Notes under the pieces: generated by a model
Database searches by the model: none
The model's input: the letters and a program-made list of their open reading frames with translations, nothing else
Told to the model about the DNA's origin: nothing
Assembly (NCBI GenBank): GCA_014654775.1
Contig: JACVZW010000014.1
Span: 31,403-95,402, forward strand
Direction: 5' to 3'
DNA from: Paracoccaceae bacterium
GTDB taxonomy: Bacteria; Pseudomonadota; Alphaproteobacteria; Rhodobacterales; Rhodobacteraceae
Length of the DNA stretch: 64,000 nt
In this document: positions 17,991 to 26,713 of the stretch, in pieces
Layout of the letters: each line of letters begins with the position of its first letter
How positions within the stretch are numbered: position 1 is the stretch's first letter
Program-made: the position numbers and the translations under genes

Positions 17991-18791
17991 TCAGCCCACG
18001 GACCGGAGGAATTGTTGCAGGCGCGGCGATTGCGGTGCGCCGAACACCTGTTCGGGCGGGCCTTGTTCTTCGACCTGCCCATTGGCGAGGAAGATGACAT
18101 GGCTCGCCACCTCCCGCGCAAATTTCATCTCATGCGTCACAAGGATCATCGTCCGCCCCTCGGCGGCCAATCCCCGGATCACCGCCAGCACCTCGCCCAC
18201 CAATTCGGGGTCAAGGGCCGACGTCGGTTCGTCAAACAGCATCGCGCGCGGTTCGATGCACAGCGCCCGCGCAATGGCCGCGCGCTGCTGCTGGCCGCCA
18301 GACAGGAAGGCGGGATAGCTGTCGGCCTTCTCGGCAAGGCCCACCCGGGCAAGCAGGGTCTTCGCGCGTTCCACCGCCTCGGCCTTTGATACGCCAAGGA
18401 CGTGGACCGGCACTTCGATCAGGTTGTCCAGCACCGTCTTGTGGGTCCAGAGGTTAAAGCTCTGGAACACCATCCCCAGACTGCGGCGGATGCGTTCGAT
18501 CTGCCGCCTGTCCGCCGCGCCGCCACCATCGGGGCGCTGGCGCACCTCTTCCCCGGCGATCACGATCCGACCCGCGCTCGGGGTTTCAAGAAAGTTGATG
18601 CAGCGCAGCATGGTGGACTTGCCCGAACCGGACCCGCCGATCACCGCGATCACGTCGCCCTCATGCGCGGTCAGATCGACGCCCTTCAGAACCTCGTGCG
18701 GGCCAAAGGATTTGCGCAGGCCTTCCACCCGGATCGCCTCGGCGGCGGTCTTGTCTGTGCGGGGAACCGTAACGCCCAAGCCCAAGCCCAC
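17991..18791 (-). CDS. Polar amino-acid ABC transporter ATP-binding protein (HisP/OccP-like)
   Basis: ATPase of 266 residues and first gene of the importer operon. Walker A is GGSGSGKST, the signature is LSGGQQQR and Walker B is AMLFDEPTSALD. The start shown (MGLGLGVTV) gives a short extra N-terminus; an internal GTG at V7 could also start it. It is divergent from the host-attachment-family gene across a 256-base gap in which I see no clear promoter hexamers. It energises uptake with the subunits at 15655-17954. Confidence 0.91.
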   Translation of the reverse strand: MGLGLGVTVPRTDKTAAEAIRVEGLRKSFGPHEVLKGVDLTAHEGDVIAVIGGSGSGKSTMLRCINFLETPSAGRIVIAGEEVRQRPDGGGAADRRQIERIRRSLGMVFQSFNLWTHKTVLDNLIEVPVHVLGVSKAEAVERAKTLLARVGLAEKADSYPAFLSGGQQQRAAIARALCIEPRAMLFDEPTSALDPELVGEVLAVIRGLAAEGRTMILVTHEMKFAREVASHVIFLANGQVEEQGPPEQVFGAPQSPRLQQFLRSVG

Positions 18792-19047
18792 CTTGTTGTT
18801 CGTCCGAAGAACAGGTTAGCCGCGCCACGCCCCGGTCTGGCAAGCAAAATCGCACACCGCCCGGAAAGACCCCGGCACAGGCTCACTTCCGATGACGTCT
18901 GCGTGATCCCGGGCCGCATCCGGCCCGCAAAAGGGCCAAATCCGGCGCAGGCAAGCCACTGCGTCACGCTGCCGCACTTCCGCCGGACCGCGGCATGGCC
19001 ACCTCGGACGCAAGCAAGCCAGAAAAGCAAAACGGAGGAGCAACAGG

Positions 19048-19464
19048 ATGTCAGGTCTGTTTCGCGGAACATGGATCGTCGTCGCCTGCCCCGATGGCGC
19101 AATGATCCTTGAGAATGCCGGATGCATGCGCCAGCCGGACTTGCGGCTGATCGACCGGATGGATGCGCCCGAAACGCCGCGCCCTGATGGCTGGGCAGAC
19201 CTTCCCGAAGTGACGGACCGCAACCGTCTGGCCATCACGGCGCTGGCCGCGCAGCTTGTCGGGCGTCTGGCGCGCGAAGCGGCGCGCGGGCGGGCGGACC
19301 GGCTTGTCCTCGCCGCACCGGACCCCCTGCTTGATGCGATCCGCGCCCGTCTGGACGCCGATCTGGAACAGCGCGTTGTCCTTGCCCTGCCGCGCCGCCT
19401 GACGCAGGAACCGCTCGGCACCATCATGTCCGAAGTCAACGCCGCCCTGCAGCGGGCGGCCTGA
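19048..19464 (+). CDS. Host-attachment-family protein
   Basis: Cytoplasmic protein of 138 residues matching the alphaproteobacterial family annotated as protein required for attachment to host cells. The N-terminal WIVVACPDGAMILEN and the C-terminal VVLALPRRLTQEP segments are characteristic, and the length is normal. Start at 19048 has GGAG in the GGAGGAGCAAC segment upstream. The family's biochemical role is not established; the fold resembles the eRF1/baeRF type. It is followed by an imperfect hairpin at 19484-19516. Confidence 0.75.
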   Translation: MSGLFRGTWIVVACPDGAMILENAGCMRQPDLRLIDRMDAPETPRPDGWADLPEVTDRNRLAITALAAQLVGRLAREAARGRADRLVLAAPDPLLDAIRARLDADLEQRVVLALPRRLTQEPLGTIMSEVNAALQRAA

Positions 19465-19483
19465 CCCCTGTCCCCATGGGGGT

Positions 19484-19516
19484 ATTCCGCCAACAGGCCC
19501 CGGGATGTGGCGGAAT
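19484..19516 (+). other. Hairpin with 9-bp perfect stem
   Basis: ATTCCGCCA and its exact complement TGGCGGAAT flank a 15-base loop just after the host-attachment-family gene. No run of T follows, so it is not a standard Rho-independent terminator. It could protect the 3' end of the message or end transcription weakly before the HPt gene. Confidence 0.45.
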
Positions 19517-19624
19517 GCTGCTCAACCCATGACGTCTTATACTTTCAGGTAGTAGCATGGCTTTCGTCGGTCTTGCACCCTGCACGTCCCTGCATAAAGT
19601 CGTCCCATTGCGGAGCGGTAGGCC

Positions 19625-19966
19625 ATGCTGATTGATGTCGATGTCGTTGAAGAGGTGCGCGAGACGCTGGGGGATGACACCTTCAACGCCTTCGTGCGTC
19701 GCATGCTGGACGAAGTAGCCGAGACGCAAGCCGCGCTGCTGCGCCTTCTGGCAGAGCGCGATTTCGAAACGCTGGCCCGGACGGCGCATCGCACCTCGGG
19801 ATCGGCGGCCAGCATTGGGGCCAAGGGCCTACATGCCGCGCTGAAGGAAATCGAAAACGTCGCGCGCAGCGATGCGGCGGCACAGCGCCTGCCCGATCTG
19901 ATCGCGGCCATTCCCTCTCGGGCGCAGGAAACATCGCTCGCCCTGTCGGCCGCCCTCGCAGGCTGA
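19625..19966 (+). CDS. HPt (histidine phosphotransfer) protein
   Basis: Stand-alone phosphotransfer protein of 113 residues. The phospho-acceptor motif TAHRTSGSAASIGA places the active histidine at residue 55, within the four-helix bundle expected for HPt domains. Such proteins relay phosphate between a hybrid kinase receiver domain and a response regulator. No kinase is adjacent; the hybrid kinase at 29470-31557 has a receiver but no HPt domain of its own and is a possible partner. A TATACT -10-like element lies at 19538-19543, without a clear -35. Confidence 0.85.
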   Translation: MLIDVDVVEEVRETLGDDTFNAFVRRMLDEVAETQAALLRLLAERDFETLARTAHRTSGSAASIGAKGLHAALKEIENVARSDAAAQRLPDLIAAIPSRAQETSLALSAALAG

Positions 19967-19983
19967 CCTGCCCTTACTGGGGA

Positions 19984-20568
19984 TCAGCCAAGCGCGCGGG
20001 CGAACAGCGCAGCGAGACGCGCCTGACCTGCGCGATACTCTTCCATCCCCCGGACAGACGTCTTCAGTCCCTTGACCGAGGTGATGATCGTCCCCGCCAC
20101 GTCCCGCGCCGTGCCCAGCCCCGGCGGAATCGTTCGGCGCGCCAGCCAGTCGCCCAAGACCTCCACCATCCGCGCCTCGCCCGCCGCCGCCAGATCGCCG
20201 GTGACCGAAAAACCCGCATCCATCAGCTCTTCGCCATGCGGGGTGGTCAGCACCGCCTCCATGAACTTGCCATCCTTGGCGATAAAGGCCGCGAGCAAGG
20301 CCTGTTCCAGCGTCTGCCCCGGTTGGTCCAGAGCGGCGGTCATGTCGCGCAACGCCTCGTCAAAGTAACGCAGGGCGAGAGAGCGGAAGATGTCTTCCTT
20401 GTTGCGGAAGTGCAGATAAAGGGCGCTGCGCGAAATCCCTGCGCCCTTGGCGATGTCATCCATCGCGGTGCGCCGATAGCCATAGGTCGCGAATGCCCGA
20501 AAGGCGGCGTCAAGGATCACATCCAGACGCTCCGGCATGGTCACAGAGTGCGGCGCTGCTTCGGCCAT
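19984..20568 (-). CDS. TetR-family regulator next to iorAB-type genes
   Basis: DNA-binding protein of 194 residues. The N-terminal helix-turn-helix core is AMDDIAKGAGISRSALYLHF; the C-terminal half is a ligand-binding helical domain with a TetR_C-like ALLAAFIAKDGKFMEAV stretch. The start at 20568 (MAEAAPHS) is preferred to the ATG at 20610, which lies inside the candidate operator. It diverges from the molybdenum hydroxylase genes and probably controls them and itself through the palindrome at 20597-20610. Confidence 0.86.
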   Translation of the reverse strand: MAEAAPHSVTMPERLDVILDAAFRAFATYGYRRTAMDDIAKGAGISRSALYLHFRNKEDIFRSLALRYFDEALRDMTAALDQPGQTLEQALLAAFIAKDGKFMEAVLTTPHGEELMDAGFSVTGDLAAAGEARMVEVLGDWLARRTIPPGLGTARDVAGTIITSVKGLKTSVRGMEEYRAGQARLAALFARALG

Positions 20569-20596
20569 GCAGACACCCTGACGTTTCCTCTCCAGA

Positions 20597-20610
20597 ATGT
20601 CAATTGACAT
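20597..20610. promoter_or_regulatory. Perfect 14-bp palindrome, candidate TetR operator
   Basis: ATGTCAATTGACAT is a perfect palindrome holding back-to-back TTGACA hexamers, one on each strand, so it could be the -35 box of both divergent genes. A further TGACAT follows at 20613-20618. For the hydroxylase genes a weak -10 (CATTTT, 20627-20632) lies 17 bases on. Binding by the TetR protein at 19984-20568 is inferred from position. Confidence 0.6.
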
Positions 20611-20656
20611 CCTGACATTTCTCGCCCATTTTGTCAGCAACGCAGAGGAGAGTCGG

Positions 20657-21124
20657 ATGCCCATCACCCTCACCGTCAACGGACGCCCCGAAACGCTGGA
20701 CCTGCCGCCCGAGATGCCGCTCCTCTGGGCGCTGCGCGATGGGCTGAACCTCACCGGAACGAAATTCGGCTGCGGCGTCGCCGCCTGCGGGGCCTGCACC
20801 GTGCATGTGGACGGGCAGGCGGTCCGGTCCTGCCAGACGCTGCTTGGCGATGTGGCGGGCGCCGCCATCACCACGATCGAAGGCTTGGGCAATCCGGCGG
20901 CCCTGCATGCCGTGCAGGCGGCTTGGGCCGAAGGGCAGGTCGCGCAATGCGGCTATTGCCAGTCGGGCCAGATCATGCAGGCCGCCGCCCTTCTCGCCAC
21001 CAATCCCGCCCCGACAGAGGCCGAGATCGACGAGGCGATGTCGGGCAACCTCTGCCGTTGCGGCACCTATCCCCGCATCCGCGCCGCCGTGCAGGATGCC
21101 GCCCGCCGCCTGCAGGAGGTGTGA
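20657..21124 (+). CDS. iorA: [2Fe-2S] subunit of IorAB-type molybdenum hydroxylase
   Basis: Small electron-transfer subunit of 155 residues. The plant-type cluster ligands are CGVAACGAC...C (C39, C44, C47, C59) and the second cluster uses C98, C101, C133 and C135 ([12 protein letters not shown]). Start at 20657 follows AGAGGAGAG; an in-frame ATG at 20597 would begin inside the operator. With the large subunit 2 bases downstream it forms an isoquinoline-1-oxidoreductase/aldehyde-oxidase type enzyme that hydroxylates N-heterocycles or oxidises aldehydes with a cytochrome as acceptor, by family knowledge. The precise substrate is unknown. Confidence 0.87.
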   Translation: MPITLTVNGRPETLDLPPEMPLLWALRDGLNLTGTKFGCGVAACGACTVHVDGQAVRSCQTLLGDVAGAAITTIEGLGNPAALHAVQAAWAEGQVAQCGYCQSGQIMQAAALLATNPAPTEAEIDEAMSGNLCRCGTYPRIRAAVQDAARRLQEV

Positions 21125-21126
21125 TC

Positions 21127-23361
21127 ATGGCCCGCCTGATGAAAATCGCCCGCCGTGGCTTCCTCTTCGGCTCCGTCGCCCTGCTGGGCGGGGTGGCCTT
21201 CGGCTGGTGGCGCTACGCCACGCCGCAGGACAACCCGCTGGAAACCGGGCTGGCCGAGGGCGAAGTCACACTGAACCCTTACGTTCTGATCGATCAGAGC
21301 GGCGTCACCGTCATCGCCCCCCGGGCCGAGATGGGGCAAGGCATCCACAGCACGCTTGCCGCGCTGGTGGCCGAAGAAATGGATCTGGACTGGTCCACGA
21401 TCCGCGTCCTGCACGGCCCCGCTTCTGCCGCCTATTACAACGCTGCCGTCCTACAGGAAGGCGTGCCCTTCGCGCCGACCGATACAGGCTGGCTGGCCGA
21501 AACCGTGCGCGCCGGGATGGACATTCCGGCGAAATTCCTTGGCCTGCAGATCACGGGCGGCTCCTCTTCCATCCCCGATGCCTTCGACAAGATGCGCCTC
21601 GCCGGGGCCGCCGCCCGCGCCGCCCTTGTCGCGGCAGCGGCGGCACGGCTGAACCTGCCCGCCGATCAGCTGAAAACCGAAGCCGGGGCCGTGGTCGCCC
21701 CCGACGGCACCCGCATCCCCTACACCGATCTGGCCGAGGCCGCCGCAGGGGTGGAACTGGACCGCGAACCCGTCCTGAAGGCCAAGGCGGATTGGCGGCT
21801 TCTGGGCAAAAGCCTGCCGCGCCCCGACATGCTGGGCAAGGTGACCGGCACCGCCACCTTCGCCGTCGACCTGCGCCTTCCCGGTATGCGCTTTGCCACC
21901 GTCCGCACCAACCCGCGCCAAGGCGCAGCCCTCCTGTCGCATGATGCCAGCGTGGCCGAGGCAATGCCGGGGGTGGAAAAGATCATCCCCGTCGAGAACG
22001 GCCTTGCCGTGGTCGCGACCTCCACTTGGGTGGCGATGCAGGCCGCCGATGCCATCACCTTCGACTGGGCCCCCGCCCCCTATCCGGCCACCAGCGCCGA
22101 AATCGACGCCATCCTCGCCGCCAGCTTCACCGAGGATCGCCGCGACAGCGTCAACCGCAATGATGGCGATGTGGATGCCGTGCTGGCCGCCGATGACTGG
22201 CAGGCCGAATACTCCGTCCCCTACCTTGCCCATGCCACGATGGAACCGATGTCCAGCGCCGCGCTGCTGAAGGACGGGCGCCTTACCGTCTGGACCGGGC
22301 ATCAACTCCCCTCGCAGATCGCCCCCGAGGCGGCCGCCATGACCGGCCTGCCGCAAGAGGCGATCACAGTCGAAGTGCTGCCCATGGGCGGCGGCTTCGG
22401 GCGGCGGGCCGAGATGGACGTGATCCGTCAGGTCATCACCATCGCCAAGGCGATGGAAGGCACCCCCGTTCTACTGACATGGAGCCGGGAAGAAGACATG
22501 ACCCATGACGGCTACCGCCCTGCCGCCCGCGCCAAGGTCCGCGCGCGGCTGGACGGGGAAAGCCTCGTCGCCTTCGACTTCGCCACCTGTTCCTCGTCGG
22601 TCGTGGAAAGTCAGGCCGGGCGGCTGGGCTACAATGTCCCGGGGCCGGATGGCGCCATCGTGCAGGGCGCATGGGAGCAGCCCTACCGCATCGCCAATCA
22701 CCGCGTGACGGGTTACCGCGCCCCAGCCATGGTGCCGGTGGGCAGCTGGCGGTCCGTCGGGGCGTCGCAAAACGCCTTCTTCCACGAAACCGCGATGGAT
22801 GAACTGGCGGCACAGGCGGGGGTGGACCCTGTCACCTTCCGGCTGAACATGATCGACCACGCCCCCTCCCGCGCCGTGATCGAAGCGGTGGCCGAAATGT
22901 CCGGCTGGGGCAATGCCACCCCCGGCCGCGCCAAGGGCTTTGCCTTCTGCCTGTCCTTCGGCGTCCCTTGCGCGCAGGTGATCGAGGTGGAGGACACGCC
23001 CGCAGGCCTGCGCATGACCGGCGCTTGGGCGACAGCCGATGTGGGCACCGCGCTCGACCCCCGCAACCTTGAGGCACAGGTGCAAGGCGCGATGATCTAC
23101 GGCCTCTCTGCCGCGATCCGGGGCGAGATCACCATCGCCGACGGTCAGGCCGAACAGCGGAACTTCTGGGATTACGAACCGCTCCGCCTGTCGCAATGCC
23201 CGCCCATCGCGGTGCGCGTGCTGGAAAACCTCGACCGCATCCGGGGGATCGGGGAACCCGGCACACCGCCCGCCGCGCCCGCCCTTGGCAACGCGATCTT
23301 CGCCCTAACCGGGCAGCGCCTGCGCGACCTGCCCTTTGCGCGCACGGTGACCTTCGCCTGA
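21127..23361 (+). CDS. iorB: Molybdopterin-binding large subunit of IorAB-type hydroxylase
   Basis: Catalytic subunit of 744 residues. A twin-arginine-like leader (IARRGFLFGSVALLGG) at the N-terminus suggests Tat export or membrane anchoring, as in this subfamily. Molybdopterin contacts include PMGGGFGRRAEMD, and the catalytic glutamate is in the GIGEPGTPPAAPALG segment near the C-terminus. No FAD subunit is encoded, which matches IorAB rather than XdhABC. There is no XdhC/CoxI-type maturation gene next to it. Regulated, by inference, by the divergent TetR. Confidence 0.87.
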   Translation: MARLMKIARRGFLFGSVALLGGVAFGWWRYATPQDNPLETGLAEGEVTLNPYVLIDQSGVTVIAPRAEMGQGIHSTLAALVAEEMDLDWSTIRVLHGPASAAYYNAAVLQEGVPFAPTDTGWLAETVRAGMDIPAKFLGLQITGGSSSIPDAFDKMRLAGAAARAALVAAAAARLNLPADQLKTEAGAVVAPDGTRIPYTDLAEAAAGVELDREPVLKAKADWRLLGKSLPRPDMLGKVTGTATFAVDLRLPGMRFATVRTNPRQGAALLSHDASVAEAMPGVEKIIPVENGLAVVATSTWVAMQAADAITFDWAPAPYPATSAEIDAILAASFTEDRRDSVNRNDGDVDAVLAADDWQAEYSVPYLAHATMEPMSSAALLKDGRLTVWTGHQLPSQIAPEAAAMTGLPQEAITVEVLPMGGGFGRRAEMDVIRQVITIAKAMEGTPVLLTWSREEDMTHDGYRPAARAKVRARLDGESLVAFDFATCSSSVVESQAGRLGYNVPGPDGAIVQGAWEQPYRIANHRVTGYRAPAMVPVGSWRSVGASQNAFFHETAMDELAAQAGVDPVTFRLNMIDHAPSRAVIEAVAEMSGWGNATPGRAKGFAFCLSFGVPCAQVIEVEDTPAGLRMTGAWATADVGTALDPRNLEAQVQGAMIYGLSAAIRGEITIADGQAEQRNFWDYEPLRLSQCPPIAVRVLENLDRIRGIGEPGTPPAAPALGNAIFALTGQRLRDLPFARTVTFA

Positions 23362-23376
23362 CCCACCCGCCCTGAC

Positions 23377-23405
23377 TTGCCGCGCCACTGGTATAACCAC
23401 ATAAT
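23377..23405 (+). promoter_or_regulatory. Promoter with TGGTATAACCA operator, upstream of the DUF1537 kinase
   Basis: A -35 box TTGCCG (23377-23382), a 17-base spacer and a -10 box CATAAT (23400-23405) form a good promoter. The spacer ends in TGGTATAACCA (23389-23399), an 11-bp inverted repeat that touches the -10 box. NanR and FadR-type GntR regulators bind TGGT(A/C)-type sites, and a gene for such a regulator lies 1.4 kb away, so repression by it is a reasonable inference. Confidence 0.6.
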
Positions 23406-23438
23406 CACCCATGGCGCGGCTGGACAAAGAGGCAGGCA

Positions 23439-24821
23439 ATGACCGGGGCGATGACCGGGGCTGTGACAAAGGGACCCCGGGTCGCGTGGCTGGGCGACGA
23501 TTTCACCGGGGCCGCCGCCGTGATGGAGGTGCTGGCCTTCGCAGGCCTTCCCGCCGTCCTGTTCACCGAAATCCCCTCCCCCGCTTTGATGGCCCGTTTC
23601 ACCGGGATGCAGGGCATCGGGCTGGCCACCACCGCCCGCAGCCAACCGCCCGACGGCATGGCCGCCAGCCTTCCCCCTGCCTATGCATGGCTGGCGGCGC
23701 TGCAGCCGGACATCCTGCATTACAAGCTCTGCTCCACCTTCGATTCCGCCCCCCATCTGGGCAGCATCGGCCGCGCCATCGAAATCGGCCTCGCCCATCG
23801 CGCCGCCCGTGCCGTGCCCCTCGTCACCGCCGCCCCGCAAATGCGGCGCTATCAGGCCTTCGGTCACCTTTTCGCAGGCGCGCCGGGGGGCGTGTTCCGC
23901 CTTGACCGCCACCCCGTCATGGCCCGCCACCCGGCCACGCCGATGACGGAGTCCGACCTCTTGCGCCATCTCTCTGCGCAGACCGACCTGCCCTCCGCCC
24001 TGATCGACCTGCCGACCCTCGCCACCGACCCCGACAGCGCCCTGGCGCTCCATCTCGCGGCGGGCGCGCGTCTCCTCTCGCTCGACATGATCGATGACCG
24101 GTCCGAGGCGGCGGTGGGCCGCCTGCTCTGGCAGCATCGCGGCGACCTGTCCTTCGTCGCGGGCAGTCAGGGCGTGGAATACGCCCTCGTCCGCCACTGG
24201 CAAGAGGCGGGGATGATCCCGCCCGCCCCCCCCGTGCCCTCCGCCGGACCAACGGACCGCATCGCCGCAGTGTCCGGCTCCGTCTCGCCCATCACCGCCG
24301 CCCAGATCGCATGGGCCGGGGCGCATGGCTTTGCCCCCATCCCCTTCGACGCCGCCACTGCCTGTGGCCTTCCCGATGCTCTCGCCGATGCCGAGGCGCG
24401 CGCCCTTTCGCAGGCGCTGGTGGCGGCAGCCGAAGGGAAAAGCCCACTGATCCACACCGCGCTCGGCCCCGATGACCCGGGCGTCAGCCGTTTCCGCGCG
24501 GCGCTGTCGGCCACCACCCTGACGCCCGATCGCGTGCATGGTCGATTGGGGGCCGCGCTGGGACGCATCCTTGCTGCCCTGCTCGACAAGACGCGGATAG
24601 GCCGTGCCGTCATCTCGGGCGGCGACACATCAGGCCATGCTCTGCGCGAACTGGGCCTTCCGGCCCTGACCGCGCTCGCCCCCACCATCCCCGGCGCAGC
24701 CCTGTGCAAGGGGCATGGCGAAGGGCCACGTGACGGTCTGGAAATCGCGCTGAAGGGCGGGCAGATGGGATCGGAGGATTACTTCGGCTGGGTCCGCGCC
24801 GGGGGCGGCGCGCGGTCCTGA
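23439..24821 (+). CDS. Four-carbon acid sugar kinase family protein (DUF1537)
   Basis: Kinase of 460 residues. The N-terminal domain begins WLGDDFTGAAAVMEV (substrate side) and the C-terminal nucleotide domain carries SGGDTSGHAL and the terminal KGGQMGSEDYF, all diagnostic of the DUF1537/OtnK/DtnK group, which phosphorylate four-carbon sugar acids. The dehydrogenase and aldolase that normally accompany it (OtnB-, OtnC-type) are not in the window. The 3' end overlaps the convergent GntR gene by 43 bases. Substrate is therefore uncertain; some members have diverged roles. Confidence 0.85.
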   Translation: MTGAMTGAVTKGPRVAWLGDDFTGAAAVMEVLAFAGLPAVLFTEIPSPALMARFTGMQGIGLATTARSQPPDGMAASLPPAYAWLAALQPDILHYKLCSTFDSAPHLGSIGRAIEIGLAHRAARAVPLVTAAPQMRRYQAFGHLFAGAPGGVFRLDRHPVMARHPATPMTESDLLRHLSAQTDLPSALIDLPTLATDPDSALALHLAAGARLLSLDMIDDRSEAAVGRLLWQHRGDLSFVAGSQGVEYALVRHWQEAGMIPPAPPVPSAGPTDRIAAVSGSVSPITAAQIAWAGAHGFAPIPFDAATACGLPDALADAEARALSQALVAAAEGKSPLIHTALGPDDPGVSRFRAALSATTLTPDRVHGRLGAALGRILAALLDKTRIGRAVISGGDTSGHALRELGLPALTALAPTIPGAALCKGHGEGPRDGLEIALKGGQMGSEDYFGWVRAGGGARS

Positions 24822-25549
24822 TCCATAGGCGCCAGCGCATTGCGCGACCGGTTCAGGTGGTCGCGCATCGCCTGCACCGCGCCCTCCGCATCACGCGCCT
24901 CAATCGCATCCACGATCGCCCCATGATCGGCCAGCGTCACCGCCTCGCGCCCCGACCAATGCAGCAACGCGGTATGGTATTCAAAGAGCCAGCGCAGCAT
25001 CGCCTGCGAGGCGGCGGTGATGATCGGATTGCCGCTGATCGCCGCGATGCGGGCGTGAAAGGCCATATCCGCCTCGATGAAGGGCACCGGATCGCCGCCC
25101 ATCTGCGCCCGCTGCGCCTCCACCGCCGCGCGCAATGCCGCCACATCCGCTGCGGTCGCGTGCTCTGCCGCCAGCCGGACAAGGCCCAGCTCGAACATCG
25201 TCCGCGCCTCTTTCAGATGCTGGCGGTTCGCCGGCACCAGATCGAGCAGCATCCGCGCCACATCATCGCTGCGGGCAAGAACCGTGGCCGCGTCGATGGG
25301 TTGCACCCGCGTCCGTTCCCCATGCGAAATGGAAATCAGCCCCTGCTGATGCAGCGCCTGCAACGCCTCGCGCACCGCCGGGCGGCCCACGCCAAAGCGA
25401 TCCATCAAGGCGCGTTCCGACGGCATCGCATCGCCCGCCTGCAACTCGCCACTGCGGATCATCGCCCGCAGCCTGTCCAGCACCTGATCGGAAAGCTTGC
25501 GGCGGATGATCCGGTCGGTCCCCTCCGCCTGCCCCTTGGATTGCACCAT
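24779..25549 (-). CDS. GntR/FadR-family regulator (NanR-like)
   Basis: Regulator of 256 residues. The N-terminal winged helix-turn-helix (MPSERALMDRFGVGRPAVRE) is followed by an all-helical FCD ligand domain with the metal-binding histidines of DMAFHARIAAISGNP and ADHGAIVDAI. The layout is that of NanR/FadR. Start at 25549 (MVQSKGQAEG) was taken as the first Met after the divergent spacer. It probably controls the kinase gene (via TGGTATAACCA at 23389) and perhaps the divergent agmatine-deiminase-family operon, whose 135-base spacer contains only a weak GTATAC. Confidence 0.87.
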   Translation of the reverse strand: MVQSKGQAEGTDRIIRRKLSDQVLDRLRAMIRSGELQAGDAMPSERALMDRFGVGRPAVREALQALHQQGLISISHGERTRVQPIDAATVLARSDDVARMLLDLVPANRQHLKEARTMFELGLVRLAAEHATAADVAALRAAVEAQRAQMGGDPVPFIEADMAFHARIAAISGNPIITAASQAMLRWLFEYHTALLHWSGREAVTLADHGAIVDAIEARDAEGAVQAMRDHLNRSRNALAPMDQDRAPPPARTQPK

Positions 25550-25684
25550 CCGGATGGCCCCCCTGCCCTTGCGCGCAGTATACGCCCCCGGACAGGCCCC
25601 GCAACGTTGGCCGCAGATGGCCCTTGGCGCGGCGTGGAAACCCTGCTTCACATGGGCCGCCCAATACCCGCAAGGATGCCCGCG

Positions 25685-26713
25685 ATGACATGGACGATGC
25701 CCCCCGAAACCGCCCCGCAGGATCGCATCTGGATGGCCTTCCCCCGCGAAGGCCAGACGCTGGGCGACACCACGGCGGAACGCGAGGCAGGCTATGCCGC
25801 ATGGACCGCCGTCGCCCATGCCGTGGCGGAATTCCAGCCCGTCTCGATGATCGTGGACCCCTCCGAAATGGCCCGCGCGCGACGGATGATCGGGGCTGGC
25901 ATCGACCTGATCGAACGGGTGATCGATGATTTCTGGCTGCGCGATTCCGGCCCCACCTTCGTGCATGCCGCCGATGGGTCGCTGGCCGCCGTAGACTGGA
26001 TCTTCAACGGCTGGGGCGGCGGCGACTGGACCAGCGCCACCCATGACCGGGGGCTGGCGCAATTCATCGCAGGCCTCTTGGACGTGCCGGTGATCCCTTC
26101 CCTTCTGGTGAACGAAGGCGGCGGCATCCATGTCGATGGCGAAGGCACGATCCTGCTGACCGAAACCGTTCAGCTGGGCGCCGAACGCAACCCCCATGCC
26201 GATGCCGCGCGGGTAGAGGCCGAGATGGCGCGCACCCTCGGCACCGAAAAGGCGATCTGGCTGCCCCGCGGCCTTGCGCGGGATTACGATGCCTTCGGCA
26301 CCCGGGGCCATGTCGACATCGTCGCCACCTTCCCCTCGCCCGGCACCGTCCTCGTCCATCAGCAGGCCGACAGCAGCCACCCCGACCACGCCACGATGCA
26401 AGAGATCCGCGCCCTCCTCGCCGCCGCCACCGATGCCAAGGGCCGCAAGCTTGAGGTGATCGACCTGCCCGCCCCCGAAACCCTGACCGATGCGCATGGC
26501 TTCGTCGATTGGTCCTATGTGAACCACCTCGTCATCAACGACGCCGTCATCGCCTGCGCCTTTGGCGAGGCACAGGCCGATGCCCGCGCCGCCGACATCC
26601 TCGCCGCCGCCTATCCCGGCCGCCGCATCGTCCCAGTGGATGCGCGCGAACTGTTCGCGCGCGGCGGCGGGGTCCATTGCATCACCCAACAACAGCCCAA
26701 AGCCCGCACATGA
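25685..26713 (+). CDS. Agmatine-deiminase-family protein (guanidino-group hydrolase)
   Basis: Enzyme of 342 residues of the pentein superfamily. Motifs visible are FWLRDSGPTF, the NEGGGIHVDGEGTILLTE segment, GHVDI (catalytic His) and GGGVHCITQQ near the C-terminus with the nucleophilic cysteine. Known members convert agmatine to N-carbamoylputrescine, or peptidyl-arginine derivatives to citrulline. It overlaps the amidase gene by ATGA and thereby forms a pathway with it, in which the amidase could hydrolyse the next intermediate. The amine identity is not shown; other guanidino compounds are possible. Confidence 0.86.
   Translation: MTWTMPPETAPQDRIWMAFPREGQTLGDTTAEREAGYAAWTAVAHAVAEFQPVSMIVDPSEMARARRMIGAGIDLIERVIDDFWLRDSGPTFVHAADGSLAAVDWIFNGWGGGDWTSATHDRGLAQFIAGLLDVPVIPSLLVNEGGGIHVDGEGTILLTETVQLGAERNPHADAARVEAEMARTLGTEKAIWLPRGLARDYDAFGTRGHVDIVATFPSPGTVLVHQQADSSHPDHATMQEIRALLAAATDAKGRKLEVIDLPAPETLTDAHGFVDWSYVNHLVINDAVIACAFGEAQADARAADILAAAYPGRRIVPVDARELFARGGGVHCITQQQPKART

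Noticed and set aside
25735..25754. GGCCTT ... AAGGCC hairpin near the start of the agmatine-deiminase-family gene
   Set aside because: It lies in codons of a conserved protein segment (MAFPREGQ) with common GC-rich codons; no sign of a regulatory role.
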